From: Stutzerimonas stutzeri KOS6
GTDB lineage: Bacteria > Pseudomonadota > Gammaproteobacteria > Pseudomonadales > Pseudomonadaceae
DNA length: 64,000 nt
Assembly: GCF_000307775.2 (NCBI RefSeq)
Contig: NZ_KK020676.1
Coordinates: forward strand, 320,152 to 384,151
Direction: 5' to 3'
Part shown: one piece after another, positions 46,115-55,507 of the stretch
How positions within the stretch are numbered: position 1 is the stretch's first letter
Layout: every line of letters begins with the position of its first letter
Translations under genes and position numbers: made by a program
The notes under the pieces: model-generated
Told to the model about the DNA's origin: nothing
What the model saw: the letters and a program-made list of their open reading frames with translations, nothing else
The model's database searches: none

Positions 46115-47782
46115 GTGCAAGCGTCCTCATCGAGAAAATGCGGTACGACAGCCGCAGCGCTCAACGAAGCGTGCTTCTGCGTAAGCCTAGATCAAGCTGC
46201 GCTCGTAAACTCATTGACCGAACAGCTTGGGAATTCAGAGCTGTCGGAGCTATTGAAGTCACGTTGCCCTCATGTGTTTGCAGCACGACCGGTCTTTGTT
46301 TCATCCTTGCGGCTGCGCCAGGTTAATGAGGTTATTCAGGCCATCGAGCAGACCGTGAGCTCGCCCGGTTGGCGTGAGCATGCTCTGGATTCTGCACCTC
46401 CTATTGCCCGACACGATCCTCGGGGCGCGCGCGGCGTCTTCTTTGGCTACGACTTCCATCTGGATGATGACAAGCTTGGGCTCATCGAAATAAACACAAA
46501 TGCGGGCGGAGCGATGCTAAACGTATTGCTCGCCCGCGCGCAGCGTAGTTGTTGCAGCGGCGTAGTCGGGCTTTCGCCAGGTCAGGAAGGACCCGGCGGC
46601 TTCGAGCGTTCGATTCTGGATATGTTCGCCCAGGAATGGTCTACGAGCGGCGAGCCACGTCCGCTCACGCGCGTGGTGATCTTGGATGAAAGCCCACAAG
46701 CCCAATACCTGTATCCGGAGTTCCTTCTTTTTCAGCGGTTATTCGAGTCAGCAGGAATCGACTGCCTAATCGCAGACCCAGCCGATCTGGCCTTTCACAA
46801 CGAGTCCCTCTTGGTCGACGGAAAGCCTGTGGATCTCGTCTACAACCGACTCACCGATTTCTATCTGGAAGGCGACAATTGCAGCGCGCTGCGCAGCGCT
46901 TATTTGGCTGATGTCGTGACGGTAACGCCACACCCTCAGGCCTATGCCCTTTACGCCGACAAACGTAGGTTGGTTGACCTAACCAACGCACGTTTTTTGG
47001 AAGAGATTGGCGTTGATCAGCAAATCCGAACCGTATTGGCCCAATACGTCCCGCTTACCGTTCCTGTCGGGCATGGTAATGCAGAGCACCTGTGGCAAAA
47101 CCGCCGTAGCCTCTTTTTCAAGCCTGTCAGCGGGTATGGTAGTCGCGGTGCATACCGAGGAGACAAGCTCACCAAGCGCGTTTGGGAAGAAATCGTTGGC
47201 GGAAACTACGTGGCCCAGTCCCTTGTAGCTCCTGGCGAGCGTAGAATCGTCGCCGACCCTCAGGTACGATCGATGAAGTTTGATCTGCGCGCTTACGCTT
47301 ATGCTGGCGAGGTGCAGTGGAACGCTGCCAGGGTCTACCAAGGCCAGACGACCAACTTCAGAACAGAGGGGGGCGGTTTTGCTCCCGTTTTTACCTTAGG
47401 CGAGGAAGAGGAGCGAGCCGGTTCTACAGAGCAACGGTCGCACGCCTCGTTCATGTTCTTGCTCGACGAAACCGGCGCCGTAGAGGAACTGCCGCACCCG
47501 CTATATCTGGCGCTGGTTCGAGCCGAAATGGCTACTTCTAAGCTTGCCGGTAAGCGTTTCCGATTGGCGGACTGGTATGTGGCAATGGAAGATGGCCATC
47601 CTTCCGAAGTCATCCGAGAATTGTACGGCTGGGTTGCTTTCGACGCAGATGGCGCCTACCACCCTGAAGTTGGCCCACCAGAAAATGGTCAGCCAAATAG
47701 TATTGGCAATGTTGACTCATCTGCCCTGCCAACACCGGAAGAACATGATCGAATCGAAGGTCTGTTGTTTCAAAGTGAGTGA
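46115..47782 (+). CDS. ATP-grasp-like protein of unknown function in the copper block
   Basis: 555 residues, no signal peptide. The motifs suggest an ATP-grasp ligase fold: GLIEINTNAGGAMLN near residue 115, FFKPVSGYGSRGAYRG near 332 (a Lys and Gly-rich ATP loop), and KFDLRAYAYAGEVQWNAARVY near 385, but order and spacing do not match a family I can name. A Cys cluster stands at the start (KCGT, EACFCVS). GTG at 46115 has GGAGG five bases upstream. It follows copS by about 100 bp with no terminator. It might make a peptide or metal-binding ligand; this is speculation. Confidence 0.6.
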   Translation: MQASSSRKCGTTAAALNEACFCVSLDQAALVNSLTEQLGNSELSELLKSRCPHVFAARPVFVSSLRLRQVNEVIQAIEQTVSSPGWREHALDSAPPIARHDPRGARGVFFGYDFHLDDDKLGLIEINTNAGGAMLNVLLARAQRSCCSGVVGLSPGQEGPGGFERSILDMFAQEWSTSGEPRPLTRVVILDESPQAQYLYPEFLLFQRLFESAGIDCLIADPADLAFHNESLLVDGKPVDLVYNRLTDFYLEGDNCSALRSAYLADVVTVTPHPQAYALYADKRRLVDLTNARFLEEIGVDQQIRTVLAQYVPLTVPVGHGNAEHLWQNRRSLFFKPVSGYGSRGAYRGDKLTKRVWEEIVGGNYVAQSLVAPGERRIVADPQVRSMKFDLRAYAYAGEVQWNAARVYQGQTTNFRTEGGGFAPVFTLGEEEERAGSTEQRSHASFMFLLDETGAVEELPHPLYLALVRAEMATSKLAGKRFRLADWYVAMEDGHPSEVIRELYGWVAFDADGAYHPEVGPPENGQPNSIGNVDSSALPTPEEHDRIEGLLFQSE

Positions 47783-48326
47783 GGTCCCGCGCGCCACGAA
47801 AGGCGCGGCTTGGGACAGAATAACCTCGCCGCTCAGTTTTGGAGCCAGCTACACCCAGCCGTCTTAGCCGCCACACATCTAATGTGCGAATACTAACCCT
47901 GCGGTCACACTCGACAAGAACGTGGCATATGCTGGGTGCTGAATTGTTCTCTCCGAGTGTTCTATTGCTCACGATAACTCTTTGGGCTTGCTAAGCCGAG
48001 TAGTCGGGTCTCAAGGCTTGAAGGCCATCTTAGTGGGCCCGCTCTTTCGCGCAGTGGTCCATAGCGCGACGTTGGTATTGTCTGCTTATAAGCTATTAGC
48101 GATTGATTAGTTCAGGGGAACATTACGCGTAGTACAGCGCTGGCAGCGCTTTAAGCCGGTCTTAAAGCGGTCGATGATTACATTTTTGTAAGCTTCTCAA
48201 AAAATCGAAACCTCATCATCTTCGGCTTGTCCGTTTTTAGGAGAGCATTCGAAAGCCACTTCTAAGCAGGGCTGCGCGAACACGTTGAGTCGCCGATCCA
48301 GCAGCAATCATTAAAGAGGTCTAACT
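47783..48326. other. Intergenic stretch with a metal box only
   Basis: 544 bp between the ATP-grasp-like gene and the DUF305 gene. No convincing gene is seen; it contains an imperfect GC-rich hairpin just after 47783 and the metal box at 48177. Confidence 0.5.
48177..48192. promoter_or_regulatory. Metal box upstream of the DUF305 gene (ATTACA-N4-TGTAAG)
   Basis: A one-mismatch copy of the dyad, with TTTT as spacer, identical to the box before the copA oxidase operon at 54786. It lies 135 bp before the DUF305 gene. Confidence 0.6.
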
Positions 48327-48782
48327 ATGCAAATGTCTTACTGGCGCTTTGCAGCGATGGTAGCCACGTCTACGATCATTATGTATGGCGTGATGTACTT
48401 AAATACTTACTCGTTCGAGCATGTTTTTTGGAGCGAGACTCGCGCTTGGATGGCATTAGTGATGGGCGCGGTAATGGCAGTAGTCATGCTCGCATTCATG
48501 CTCAACATGTATAAGCGTAAGTCAGTAAACCTAGCGATATTGGCAGGAAGTGCAGTAGCTTTTACCATTGCACTATGGCTTGTACGTGGGCAAGCGACGG
48601 TAGACGACACGGACTACATGAAGGCCATGATCCCCCACCATTCCATAGCAATCCTAACAAGTGAACGAGCTCAGATTTCAGATCCTCGCGTCCGCAAGTT
48701 AGCTGACGAAATCATCGACGCTCAGCGCCGAGAAATCGCAGAAATGAAGTCCCTGATCAATGAACTAGAAAGGGCAAATTGA
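48327..48782 (+). CDS. Membrane protein with DUF305-like C-terminal domain
   Basis: 151 residues: three hydrophobic helices (about residues 8-25, 38-60, 70-87) and a C-terminal helical part with YMKAMIPHHSIAILTSERA, the Met/His core of DUF305 (ferritin-like fold), then ADEIIDAQRREIAEM. Such proteins are common in copper clusters and may bind metal at the periplasmic face. AGAGG precedes the ATG. Its 3' end overlaps the converging SDR remnant by 26 bp. Confidence 0.78.
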   Translation: MQMSYWRFAAMVATSTIIMYGVMYLNTYSFEHVFWSETRAWMALVMGAVMAVVMLAFMLNMYKRKSVNLAILAGSAVAFTIALWLVRGQATVDDTDYMKAMIPHHSIAILTSERAQISDPRVRKLADEIIDAQRREIAEMKSLINELERAN

Positions 48783-49482
48783 TTCCCAGAAACGGTGTGT
48801 CCACAGCCCAGGGCATGACGGTGGCGACATTGATGGTCTCGCTACCGCTCAGGCGAATCTCCTCAGCGATTGCCGCGCCGAGATTTATGACGCCACCTTT
48901 GGTCGCTGCGGAGGAGGCATGATAAGCCAGCGGTATCTCGCTCTCGACTGAGCCCACGTTGACAAGCGTGCCGAAGCCTTGAGCTCTGAACTGGCGCATG
49001 GCTGCGTGGCTGCCATAGATCATGCCCTTAAGATTGACATCCACGATCCGCGCATGGTCCTCGACGGGAACGTCCTCGAAACGACCCAGCGCTCCGACCG
49101 CAGCGTTGTTAATCCAAACGTCGATCCTGCCGAAACGCTCGATGGCGGCTCGTGCCAAGTCCTGCATCTCGTTCGGGTTGCTCACGTCGGTGGTCACCAC
49201 CAGTGCCGATCCTCCAGCCATGCGTATCTGCGCGGCCAGTTCTTCGAGCACGTCGGTCCGGCGGGCCGCTAGCACCACGTCGCCTTGCAGAGCGGCAAGC
49301 TTGAGCGCCACGCCGCGGCCGAAGCCACTGGAGGCACCAGTGATGACAAAGGTTTTGCGAGCAACGCTTGGCTGGTCGCTTGGTTTCAGGCGCGGGGAAA
49401 CGGCGCAGCCACTGAGTTGCAGAACGGCGAGCAGTACTAGCAGCAAAGCCAATCGCTGCGATGGGAATATTCGCAAAACCAT
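48757..49482 (-). pseudogene. Truncated short-chain dehydrogenase with altered active site
   Basis: 241 residues: a lipoprotein signal (LLAVLQLSGC), the NAD(P) loop TGASSGFGRG near residues 50-59, NNAAVG near 126, then SVESEIPLAYHASSAATKGG. The classical YxxxK becomes SAATK, so the catalytic Tyr is Ser (TAC to TCC is one change). Homology stops after VDTPF near 48790 and the last ten codons are antisense of the DUF305 gene; full members run on for about 80 residues. It is therefore probably inactive, cut by the junction of the copper segment. Confidence 0.6.
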
Positions 49483-49860
49483 TTTCGTTTTCTCCCAGCA
49501 AAATAAGGTCGCATGGCCCGCTTGGTTGTTGTTGGACCGCCTTTTTGCCAGGAGCTTTCATGCTAATTCACTCAATTAGTTTTCAGCGCTCAATCGGGAG
49601 ACAGTGGCAAGAGAATAGACCGTTACGGTGGCGATCATCGGTGGCTAAGTAAGAGTTGCTAGCGCGTAACTATCGTATTTCGCTTTGGAATGAAATGCTG
49701 CTGGACAGGGATTGATTCGCTCTTGGCAGTTGCGGGTATCGTACGCACTTTTTCGATATGTCATGGAGGCGCGAACATTAAGCGCACCATGGCTTTTCTT
49801 ATTCTTCGAGGGGCTCTGACACTCCCAATTTAGTAGTGCCAGAGCAGTGAGTTACGGATG
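49483..49860. other. Intergenic stretch, nothing recognised
   Basis: 378 bp between the SDR remnant and the Cys-rich copper protein gene. No gene, metal box or clear terminator was seen. Confidence 0.5.
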
Positions 49861-50190
49861 TTATCCTGCCATACGCTCACATTCCTCAGCGCAGTTCATG
49901 CACGCCTTCGCACACTCTTGGCAATGATCCATTTCATGCTTCGCGCATTCCTCTCCGCATGCACGGCAGATCTTGGCGCAAAGGGCGCAGAACTTCTTAG
50001 CATATTCACTTTCGCGGCTCATCAGTGTGGCAGCCAACCTGCAAATGTCCGCGCAGTCGCGGTCAAGCTCGATGCAGCGAGCCATCATTTTTACATCATC
50101 CTCGCGTAGGCAAGCAGAGGCGCACATTTCGCACACTAGGGCACAGTTCGAACAAGCTTGGATACAGGATGCGAACATTGAGTTTGTCAT
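49861..50190 (-). CDS. Four-helix-bundle copper storage protein (Csp-like)
   Basis: 109 residues containing 19 Cys, spaced three, four or seven apart along predicted helices (e.g. CSNCALVCEMCASAC, CALCAKICRACGEEC). This is the pattern of Csp copper-storage proteins, whose bundles line their core with thiolates and hold many Cu(I) ions. No signal peptide is seen, which suggests the cytosolic Csp3-like class. GGAG lies seven bases before the ATG. A metal box stands 124 bp upstream. Confidence 0.88.
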   Translation of the reverse strand: MTNSMFASCIQACSNCALVCEMCASACLREDDVKMMARCIELDRDCADICRLAATLMSRESEYAKKFCALCAKICRACGEECAKHEMDHCQECAKACMNCAEECERMAG

Positions 50191-50313
50191 TTACGTTCTC
50201 CAGGGTTCGATAGTTGTATTTCGTCGTTTGGTTACTGGCCGATATGGCTCATCAGCCTGTTAGCAGACACTGAATTACGACACGCTCCTACCGAGCCCGT
50301 TTCGAAAAACCTC

Positions 50314-50329
50314 ATTACAATGTTGTAAG
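50314..50329. promoter_or_regulatory. Metal box upstream of the copper storage gene (ATTACA-N4-TGTAAG)
   Basis: A one-mismatch copy of the dyad. The gap 50191-50668 holds this box and no gene. Confidence 0.6.
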
Positions 50330-50668
50330 GTAAGTCCAACCGCACCGGGGATCTGCGGGCGCAGTTGGTGGCGATGTGGCCGTCAGATTGCCTGTACGGC
50401 TTCGCTAGTCTGTTCGAGATGATTGAGTTGAAAATGAGGGAGCTCCCTGTCGCCACGACTGGAAGCATTCGTTGGGGAACGGCCGGAGCGCAAGCCGCTT
50501 AACTAGGTAAGTTACTGGCCTTGCGGCCTAACTTTTAGGAAGGAAGCAATTGCAAAGCCCTCCGGTACCGTTGCGTCGACTAGGATGGCCTAGGGCCGAT
50601 CCTCTGCTTGCTGAACCGCCTTTCTTAGAGCCTCGATCAGAACCGCATAGGCACACATATACCGGATG

Positions 50669-51478
50669 TTAGTGCTCGTGTTGCTTCCCGTCTGCGTGCA
50701 CATGGTTTTTTGAAGGGGATTTGCCTTCCGCATCGGCACTGTCACTGCCATTGCTGTGCTCAACCGCCTGGGGCTCCTCGGACGCATGATGGTCATCGCT
50801 TTCGTTATTACCATGATGACCGGAGCCTGATTGGCCGGATGCTCCACCTGTGCTGCTGGAGCCATGGTGATCCGAGCCGCCACTGTCGCCCTGATGGTGG
50901 TCGCCCGAGGCCATCTCGCCGTGTTGCTCACTATGCCCAGCTGGGGTCTCCCCACCACCATGCTGGTGACCACCGCTAGACGCAACGAGTGCTCGATACG
51001 CTCCTTCATCTAACTCAGGAAGCTTCTGCAGAAAAGCCACCATTCCCCAGATGTACGGGTCAGCCATGCTTTTACCCCACGCGGGCATCCCAGTGGCCTT
51101 AATGCCATGCTTGATGACCCAAAATGTTTTTGCTGGGTCATCGTATGGCCCCGCTTCAGCCAGGCTGGGTGGAGCGGGATAAAGGCCATTGCTTAGCTCG
51201 GTCTCAGCCATGCCTGGCGCCAAATGACAACCCACACACATCGAGTCGTAGTTCCCCGCCCCGGCGCGGATTTGGTCTTCATCGTCGAGAGATGGCACGA
51301 CTATGTCTTCGGAGCGAACCTCAATCGAGCGATTGCGAGCAGTTTCCAGGAATGCGTGCACGACTCCCGTATGAGGATCATCCGCGGCAACGTTTATTAG
51401 TCCCGAGAAAACAACACCGGCCACCACCAACAGGCCTAGTGCGCAGAAGGCAGCGAAGCTAATAATTATTCTTTTCAT
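50669..51478 (-). CDS. c-type cytochrome with His/Asp/Gly-rich tail
   Basis: 269 residues: a signal anchor (IIISFAAFCALGLLVVAGVVF), a cytochrome c domain with haem site CVGCH near residues 81-85 and axial Met in KATGMPAWG near 130, and then about 100 residues of low-complexity His/Ser/Gly/Asp sequence (GEMASGDHHQGDSGGSDHHG) likely to bind metal. It is the last gene of the copA-copB unit, 9 bp after copB. It may take electrons from the copper oxidase CopA or from Cu(I); this is inferred from the operon. Confidence 0.82.
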   Translation of the reverse strand: MKRIIISFAAFCALGLLVVAGVVFSGLINVAADDPHTGVVHAFLETARNRSIEVRSEDIVVPSLDDEDQIRAGAGNYDSMCVGCHLAPGMAETELSNGLYPAPPSLAEAGPYDDPAKTFWVIKHGIKATGMPAWGKSMADPYIWGMVAFLQKLPELDEGAYRALVASSGGHQHGGGETPAGHSEQHGEMASGDHHQGDSGGSDHHGSSSTGGASGQSGSGHHGNNESDDHHASEEPQAVEHSNGSDSADAEGKSPSKNHVHADGKQHEH

Positions 51479-51487
51479 CTAGGGTCC

Positions 51488-52486
51488 TTAAAACCAAAGC
51501 CTGATGCCAGCAACGAACCGCGCCTCATCTACGTCTTCGCCTTCATCTCTCGCCATATCGGCGGTATTACCGTATGCCCGGCTCCACGTGACGCCGATGT
51601 ACGGTGCGAACTCACGAACGATTTCGTATCGGAGGCGGAGCCCCACCTCTGTGTTTGCGAGACCAGCGCCTACTCCGCGCGCAGGATCGTCCTTGCCATA
51701 GAAATTGAGCTCGGCAGTCGGTTGGAGGATCAGCCGGTTAGTGAGGAGAATGTCGTACTCGCCTTCAAAACGTGCTGCTGTCTGCCCACCTTCACCGACG
51801 AAGGCGGTGGCTTCCGCCTCAAAGTTATACAGAGCCATCCCCTGGACGCCTAAAGCCGCCCACGTCTGCGGCGACTCGGGCTTAAAGTCCTGGCGAACAC
51901 CTGCTACCACATCCCACCAGGGGCTGATGGCACGCCCGTAGAGCGCCTGAATTTCCGCATCTTCAGTAACGCCATTCGTTCGCTCACCTTCCGAGCGAAA
52001 CCAGAACCGATTGATATCGCCACCAACCCAGGCAGTAGCTTCCCAACTGAGGGTGCTACCTTCATTTGCGTTCTGGTACTCAAGTTGATCTAGCAGAAGG
52101 AACCAGGCCAGATACTTGTCATGGACTGTATGACCTTGAAGACCAGGGAAAGCCGCTTCTCTATCCGCATCGGTCAATACTGGAATGAACGAGGGATGAA
52201 CCATGCCGGGCATTTCGAGCGTATCGTCATGCTTCATTTGGCCATGGTTCATCGTGCTATGGTCCATCGCACCATGACCCATCGCAGAATGGTCCGTTTG
52301 CCCACCGGAGCCATGATTCTTAGCTGCGGGCTTCGCTGAAGATGCAGGGGCTTGAGCTGCCTCAGCAGGAGGGGTTTGATGCATCGAATGATCCATCATC
52401 TCGGCAGCGTTGGCTGTCCCTCCAGCCGCTGCGCTCAACGAAACTCCGAGCGCAATCAGAGCAAAGCGAGAAGGTCTAGTGGTCAT
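51488..52486 (-). CDS. copB: CopB, outer-membrane copper resistance protein
   Basis: 332 residues: a signal peptide ([20 protein letters not shown]), a Met/His-rich segment ([20 protein letters not shown]) near residues 65-90, and a C-terminal beta-barrel of about 210 residues starting at [15 protein letters not shown] and ending in [10 protein letters not shown]. CopB binds copper at the outer membrane and works with CopA. The ATG at 52486 is chosen because the signal peptide starts there. It overlaps the preceding small gene by 11 bp. Confidence 0.9.
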   Translation of the reverse strand: MTTRPSRFALIALGVSLSAAAGGTANAAEMMDHSMHQTPPAEAAQAPASSAKPAAKNHGSGGQTDHSAMGHGAMDHSTMNHGQMKHDDTLEMPGMVHPSFIPVLTDADREAAFPGLQGHTVHDKYLAWFLLLDQLEYQNANEGSTLSWEATAWVGGDINRFWFRSEGERTNGVTEDAEIQALYGRAISPWWDVVAGVRQDFKPESPQTWAALGVQGMALYNFEAEATAFVGEGGQTAARFEGEYDILLTNRLILQPTAELNFYGKDDPARGVGAGLANTEVGLRLRYEIVREFAPYIGVTWSRAYGNTADMARDEGEDVDEARFVAGIRLWF

Positions 52487-52778
52487 GGTGCGAATCCACC
52501 TCAGTATCAGTGGCCTTGGGGTCATGATCCATCTTGCCGTGCTCCATTTCTCCATGGTCCATCGAGCCATGATCCATGTCGTCGTGGTTCATTTTTGAGT
52601 TAGAGGTGCCTTGTGTCTGAGATGCCGGCTTGTTGCCTGGATTCTGCGATGAAGCCGATGATTGCTTGTGCTGATCATGCTTTTGCTCTGCAAACGCAGC
52701 TGACATATTCATTACGCCCAGCAGACTGAACATTAACGCGCTGCCGATAAGAGTTTTACGCTTCGTAAAATTTCCCAT
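52476..52778 (-). CDS. Small exported Met/His/Asp-rich protein
   Basis: 100 residues: a signal peptide ([21 protein letters not shown]), a Gln/Ser-rich linker and repeated MDHG-type words ([20 protein letters not shown]). It is presumably a periplasmic copper-binding protein that serves CopA and CopB. It lies 12 bp after copA and overlaps copB, so it belongs to the same operon. Confidence 0.7.
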   Translation of the reverse strand: MGNFTKRKTLIGSALMFSLLGVMNMSAAFAEQKHDQHKQSSASSQNPGNKPASQTQGTSNSKMNHDDMDHGSMDHGEMEHGKMDHDPKATDTEVDSHHDH

Positions 52779-52790
52779 ATAAAGTTCCTC

Positions 52791-54632
52791 TTACTCGTCC
52801 ACTCGGACTTCACGAAACATGCCCATTTCCATGTGAAGCAGTAGGTGACAGTGATAAGCCCAACGCCCGAGCGCATCGGCTGTCACGCGGTAGCTGCGCT
52901 TCGAACCTGGAGGCATGTCGATCGTGTGCTTGCGAACCATGAACTTTCCATTCTCATCTTCAAGATCGCTCCACATACCATGCAGATGAATCGGATGGGT
53001 CATCATGGTGTCGTTGACCAAAGTGATGCGTACCCGCTCGCCATATTTGAGCCGCAGGGGCTCCGAATCAGAGAACTCTATACCGTCAAATGACCAGGAG
53101 AACTTCTCCATGTGGCCGGTGAGATGGAGTTCGATCGTCCGACTGGGCTCACGGCCGTCCGGATCGGGGAAAGTGCTTCTCAAGTCGCTATAGGTCAGGA
53201 CTCGGCGGCCGTTGTCTCGTAAGCCAATACCGGGATCGTTCAGCCTATGAGTTGGGCTCATGGTCTGCATGTCCACCAGTGGGTTATTGGACTCTGAGGG
53301 CGGGTGCGATTGCATACCTGCGCTCATCCCAGCCATTCCAGAGTGGTCCATCCCGGACATCCCACCCATTTTGCTGTGATCCATGCCGGCCATTGCGCCC
53401 ATGTCGCCCATCCCTTGCATGTCACCGTGGTTCATGCCGGACATGTTGCTATGGTCCATCGCGCCCATGTCGCCGCCATGGTCCATGCCCGCCATACCGC
53501 CCATGCTGCCGTGATCCATCCCCATGTCGTCCATGGTGATTAGTGGTCGAGGATCGGTTTCTGGAACAGGAGCGCTCAGCCCTTCGGCAACCGCTAGCGT
53601 GCCACGGGCGTATCCTGTGCGATCCATCGATTGGGCGAAGATCGTGTAAGCCTCCTCGGTCGCAGGCTCGACAATCACATCGTAGGTTTCTGCCACGGCA
53701 ATGCGGAATTCGTCGACGCTAACTGGGTTGACGTATTGGCCATCGGCTGCGACTACAGTCATCTTCAGCCCTGGAATGCGGACATCGAAATAGCTCATGG
53801 CCGAGCCGTTGATGAACCGCAGACGAAGCTTCTCGCCGGGCTTAAAGATGCCGGTCCAGTTCCCGTCGGGTGCTTGGCCGTTCATTAGATAGGTATAGGT
53901 GTAGCCGCTTACGTCGGCGAGGTCGGTGGGACTCATTTTCATCTGAGCCCACATTTTCCGATTCGCAATCGTAGCGGCCCAGCCGTCTTCGCTCACATCG
54001 TTAATGAAGTCTCCGACAGTGCGCTTGTGGAAGTTGTAATAATCGGACTGCTTCTTGAGCTTAGAAAGGATTCGAGCGGGATCCTCATCGGACCAATCAG
54101 TCAACATCACCACATAGTCGCGGTCATAGCTGAACGGTTCGGGATCCTTCGCATCGATGACCAAGGGACCATAGACACCAAGCTGCTCTTGTAGGCCTGA
54201 ATGACTGTGGTACCAATAGGTACCGTTCTGTTTAACCTGAAACTTGTAGACATACATGCCATCGGGAGCGATGCCGTGGAAGCTCAATCCAGGCACGCCA
54301 TCCATGTTGGCCGGCAGGATCATGCCGTGCCAGTGAATCGATGTATCTTCGCTCAACTTATTTCTGACTCGCAGCGTGACGGTATCCCCTTCACGCCAAC
54401 GTAGAAGCGGCCCTGGGATGGTCCCATTGATAGTCATCGCTGTCCGGGCCGCGCCGGTGATATTGACCGGCGTCTCCCCAATCAGCAGATCGAACTCCGT
54501 GCCACTTAGTACGCTGGGCTGGCCTGGGCTAGTCACTGCCCAGACCGGAGCTCGCCACAAGCCAAGACCGCCAAGGATGCCTGCGGCAGTCAAGCCTTTA
54601 ACAAAGGTTCGCCTAGAGGTTTTACGTTGCAT
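52791..54632 (-). CDS. copA: CopA, periplasmic multicopper oxidase
   Basis: 613 residues with a Tat signal (SRRTFVKG) and three cupredoxin domains. Copper ligands are in HWHGMILPA near residue 100, WYHSHSG near 140, HPIHLHG near 550 and AYHCHLLLHMEMGM near 595, giving the type 1 and trinuclear sites. Between domains 2 and 3, about residues 360-430, are many Met/His words (MDHSNMSGMNHGDM) as in Pseudomonas CopA. It oxidises and sequesters Cu(I) in the periplasm. It is the first gene of the copA - small protein - copB - cytochrome operon, with a metal box 154 bp upstream. It shares its gene name but not its function with the ATPase at 34403. Confidence 0.93.
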   Translation of the reverse strand: MQRKTSRRTFVKGLTAAGILGGLGLWRAPVWAVTSPGQPSVLSGTEFDLLIGETPVNITGAARTAMTINGTIPGPLLRWREGDTVTLRVRNKLSEDTSIHWHGMILPANMDGVPGLSFHGIAPDGMYVYKFQVKQNGTYWYHSHSGLQEQLGVYGPLVIDAKDPEPFSYDRDYVVMLTDWSDEDPARILSKLKKQSDYYNFHKRTVGDFINDVSEDGWAATIANRKMWAQMKMSPTDLADVSGYTYTYLMNGQAPDGNWTGIFKPGEKLRLRFINGSAMSYFDVRIPGLKMTVVAADGQYVNPVSVDEFRIAVAETYDVIVEPATEEAYTIFAQSMDRTGYARGTLAVAEGLSAPVPETDPRPLITMDDMGMDHGSMGGMAGMDHGGDMGAMDHSNMSGMNHGDMQGMGDMGAMAGMDHSKMGGMSGMDHSGMAGMSAGMQSHPPSESNNPLVDMQTMSPTHRLNDPGIGLRDNGRRVLTYSDLRSTFPDPDGREPSRTIELHLTGHMEKFSWSFDGIEFSDSEPLRLKYGERVRITLVNDTMMTHPIHLHGMWSDLEDENGKFMVRKHTIDMPPGSKRSYRVTADALGRWAYHCHLLLHMEMGMFREVRVDE

Positions 54633-54785
54633 GTGTAGGTTCCAATCAAACTAAGGAGCCAAGCCGAAACCAGCCGTAAGGTTGGTGTTGCCAGCGTTAA
54701 TTGATCTTAGAAACTCGCGCACGGTCTGTCTTATCAAGCGACTCGCCTTTAATCGTAAATATGGCATGCCTAAGAAAGACGCGGG

Positions 54786-54801
54786 ATTACATTTTTGTAA
54801 G
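54786..54801. promoter_or_regulatory. Metal box upstream of the copA oxidase operon (ATTACA-N4-TGTAAG)
   Basis: A one-mismatch copy of the dyad with TTTT spacer, the same 16 bases as the box at 48177. It stands 154 bp before the copA start; 54633-54949 holds no gene. Confidence 0.65.
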
Positions 54802-54949
54802 CTTAAAGCGCTTCAGAAATCGCCCAAAAAATCGCCTGTGAGCATGTCAATCTCCAGGTGGAAGCTGCGCAATGGCTTTTGATTTCCGTGCAAGGATCCG
54901 GTTGCAACGATACTCAAGGTGCATGGTCACAGTTGCGTAAGGTTTCGCT

Positions 54950-55159
54950 TCAGCAATTAGCGTGGGCGTGCTTCGCTGAAGTTGCTTTTGAGGCTACCTC
55001 CTGGGCTTGGTCCTTCTGGTCAGCCTGATAACTAGCGATCGCTATTTGGCGAGCCTGCTCCATACGAGCAAAGGTACGATCACCACCACCTTCTGCCATT
55101 GCATAGGAAGAGCTTGCTGCGATGGCGAGCAGTACAGAAACGGATCTGAAGAATTTCAT
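54950..55159 (-). CDS. Small periplasmic protein, PtrA N-terminal-domain type
   Basis: 69 residues: a signal peptide (SVSVLLAIAASSSYAMA) followed by EGGGDRTFARMEQAR, the hallmark of PtrA N-terminal-domain proteins, and a charged tail ending KHAHANC with possible metal ligands. P. aeruginosa PtrA is copper-induced and was described as binding the type III regulator ExsA; the role of short periplasmic homologues is unclear. GAGG precedes the ATG. It lies between copA and copR. Confidence 0.72.
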   Translation of the reverse strand: MKFFRSVSVLLAIAASSSYAMAEGGGDRTFARMEQARQIAIASYQADQKDQAQEVASKATSAKHAHANC

Positions 55160-55382
55160 TACTTGTTACCTCGTTCGAAGACATGGGAGACCCAGCGCAG
55201 CTCCATAAATAGGGGCTTTGGCTTGGTCCTGTGTCTAAGCTAACCGAGCGTTCCTGTCAGAAGCCTGATTTAGACATTACGGTTTCGTCAGTAATGCATA
55301 AAAGCAGTGAGCCCAAGCGAAAGCGCAGGTAGCGTGCATGGTGCCTTTTCGTTCAGGCAAATAGGTCTTGTTTCCAGCGGGC

Positions 55383-55407
55383 AAAAAAAGGGCGCCATCT
55401 AGGCGCC
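55383..55407 (-). terminator. Minus-strand terminator-like hairpin
   Basis: GGCGCC-ATCTA-GGCGCC is preceded by seven A on the plus strand, i.e. followed by seven T on the minus strand. No minus-strand gene ends here today, so it may be a relic or act on antisense transcripts from copR. The stretch 55160-55583 otherwise holds only a metal box. Confidence 0.5.
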
Positions 55408-55507
55408 GATAGGCCAAAGGAGCATGGAAAAGGCCAAAAAGCAGAGTGTGGGAGCAACTGCTGATGTAGACGTTAACGCTACAAGCTGTCAGACAGATGA
55501 TGCGAGC

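Noticed and set aside
53300-53545. Repetitive DNA with recurring CCAT words, suggestive of a repeat array
   Set aside because: It encodes the Met/His/Gly-rich segment of the CopA oxidase; units are irregular and there are no spacers of constant length, so it is not a CRISPR array.
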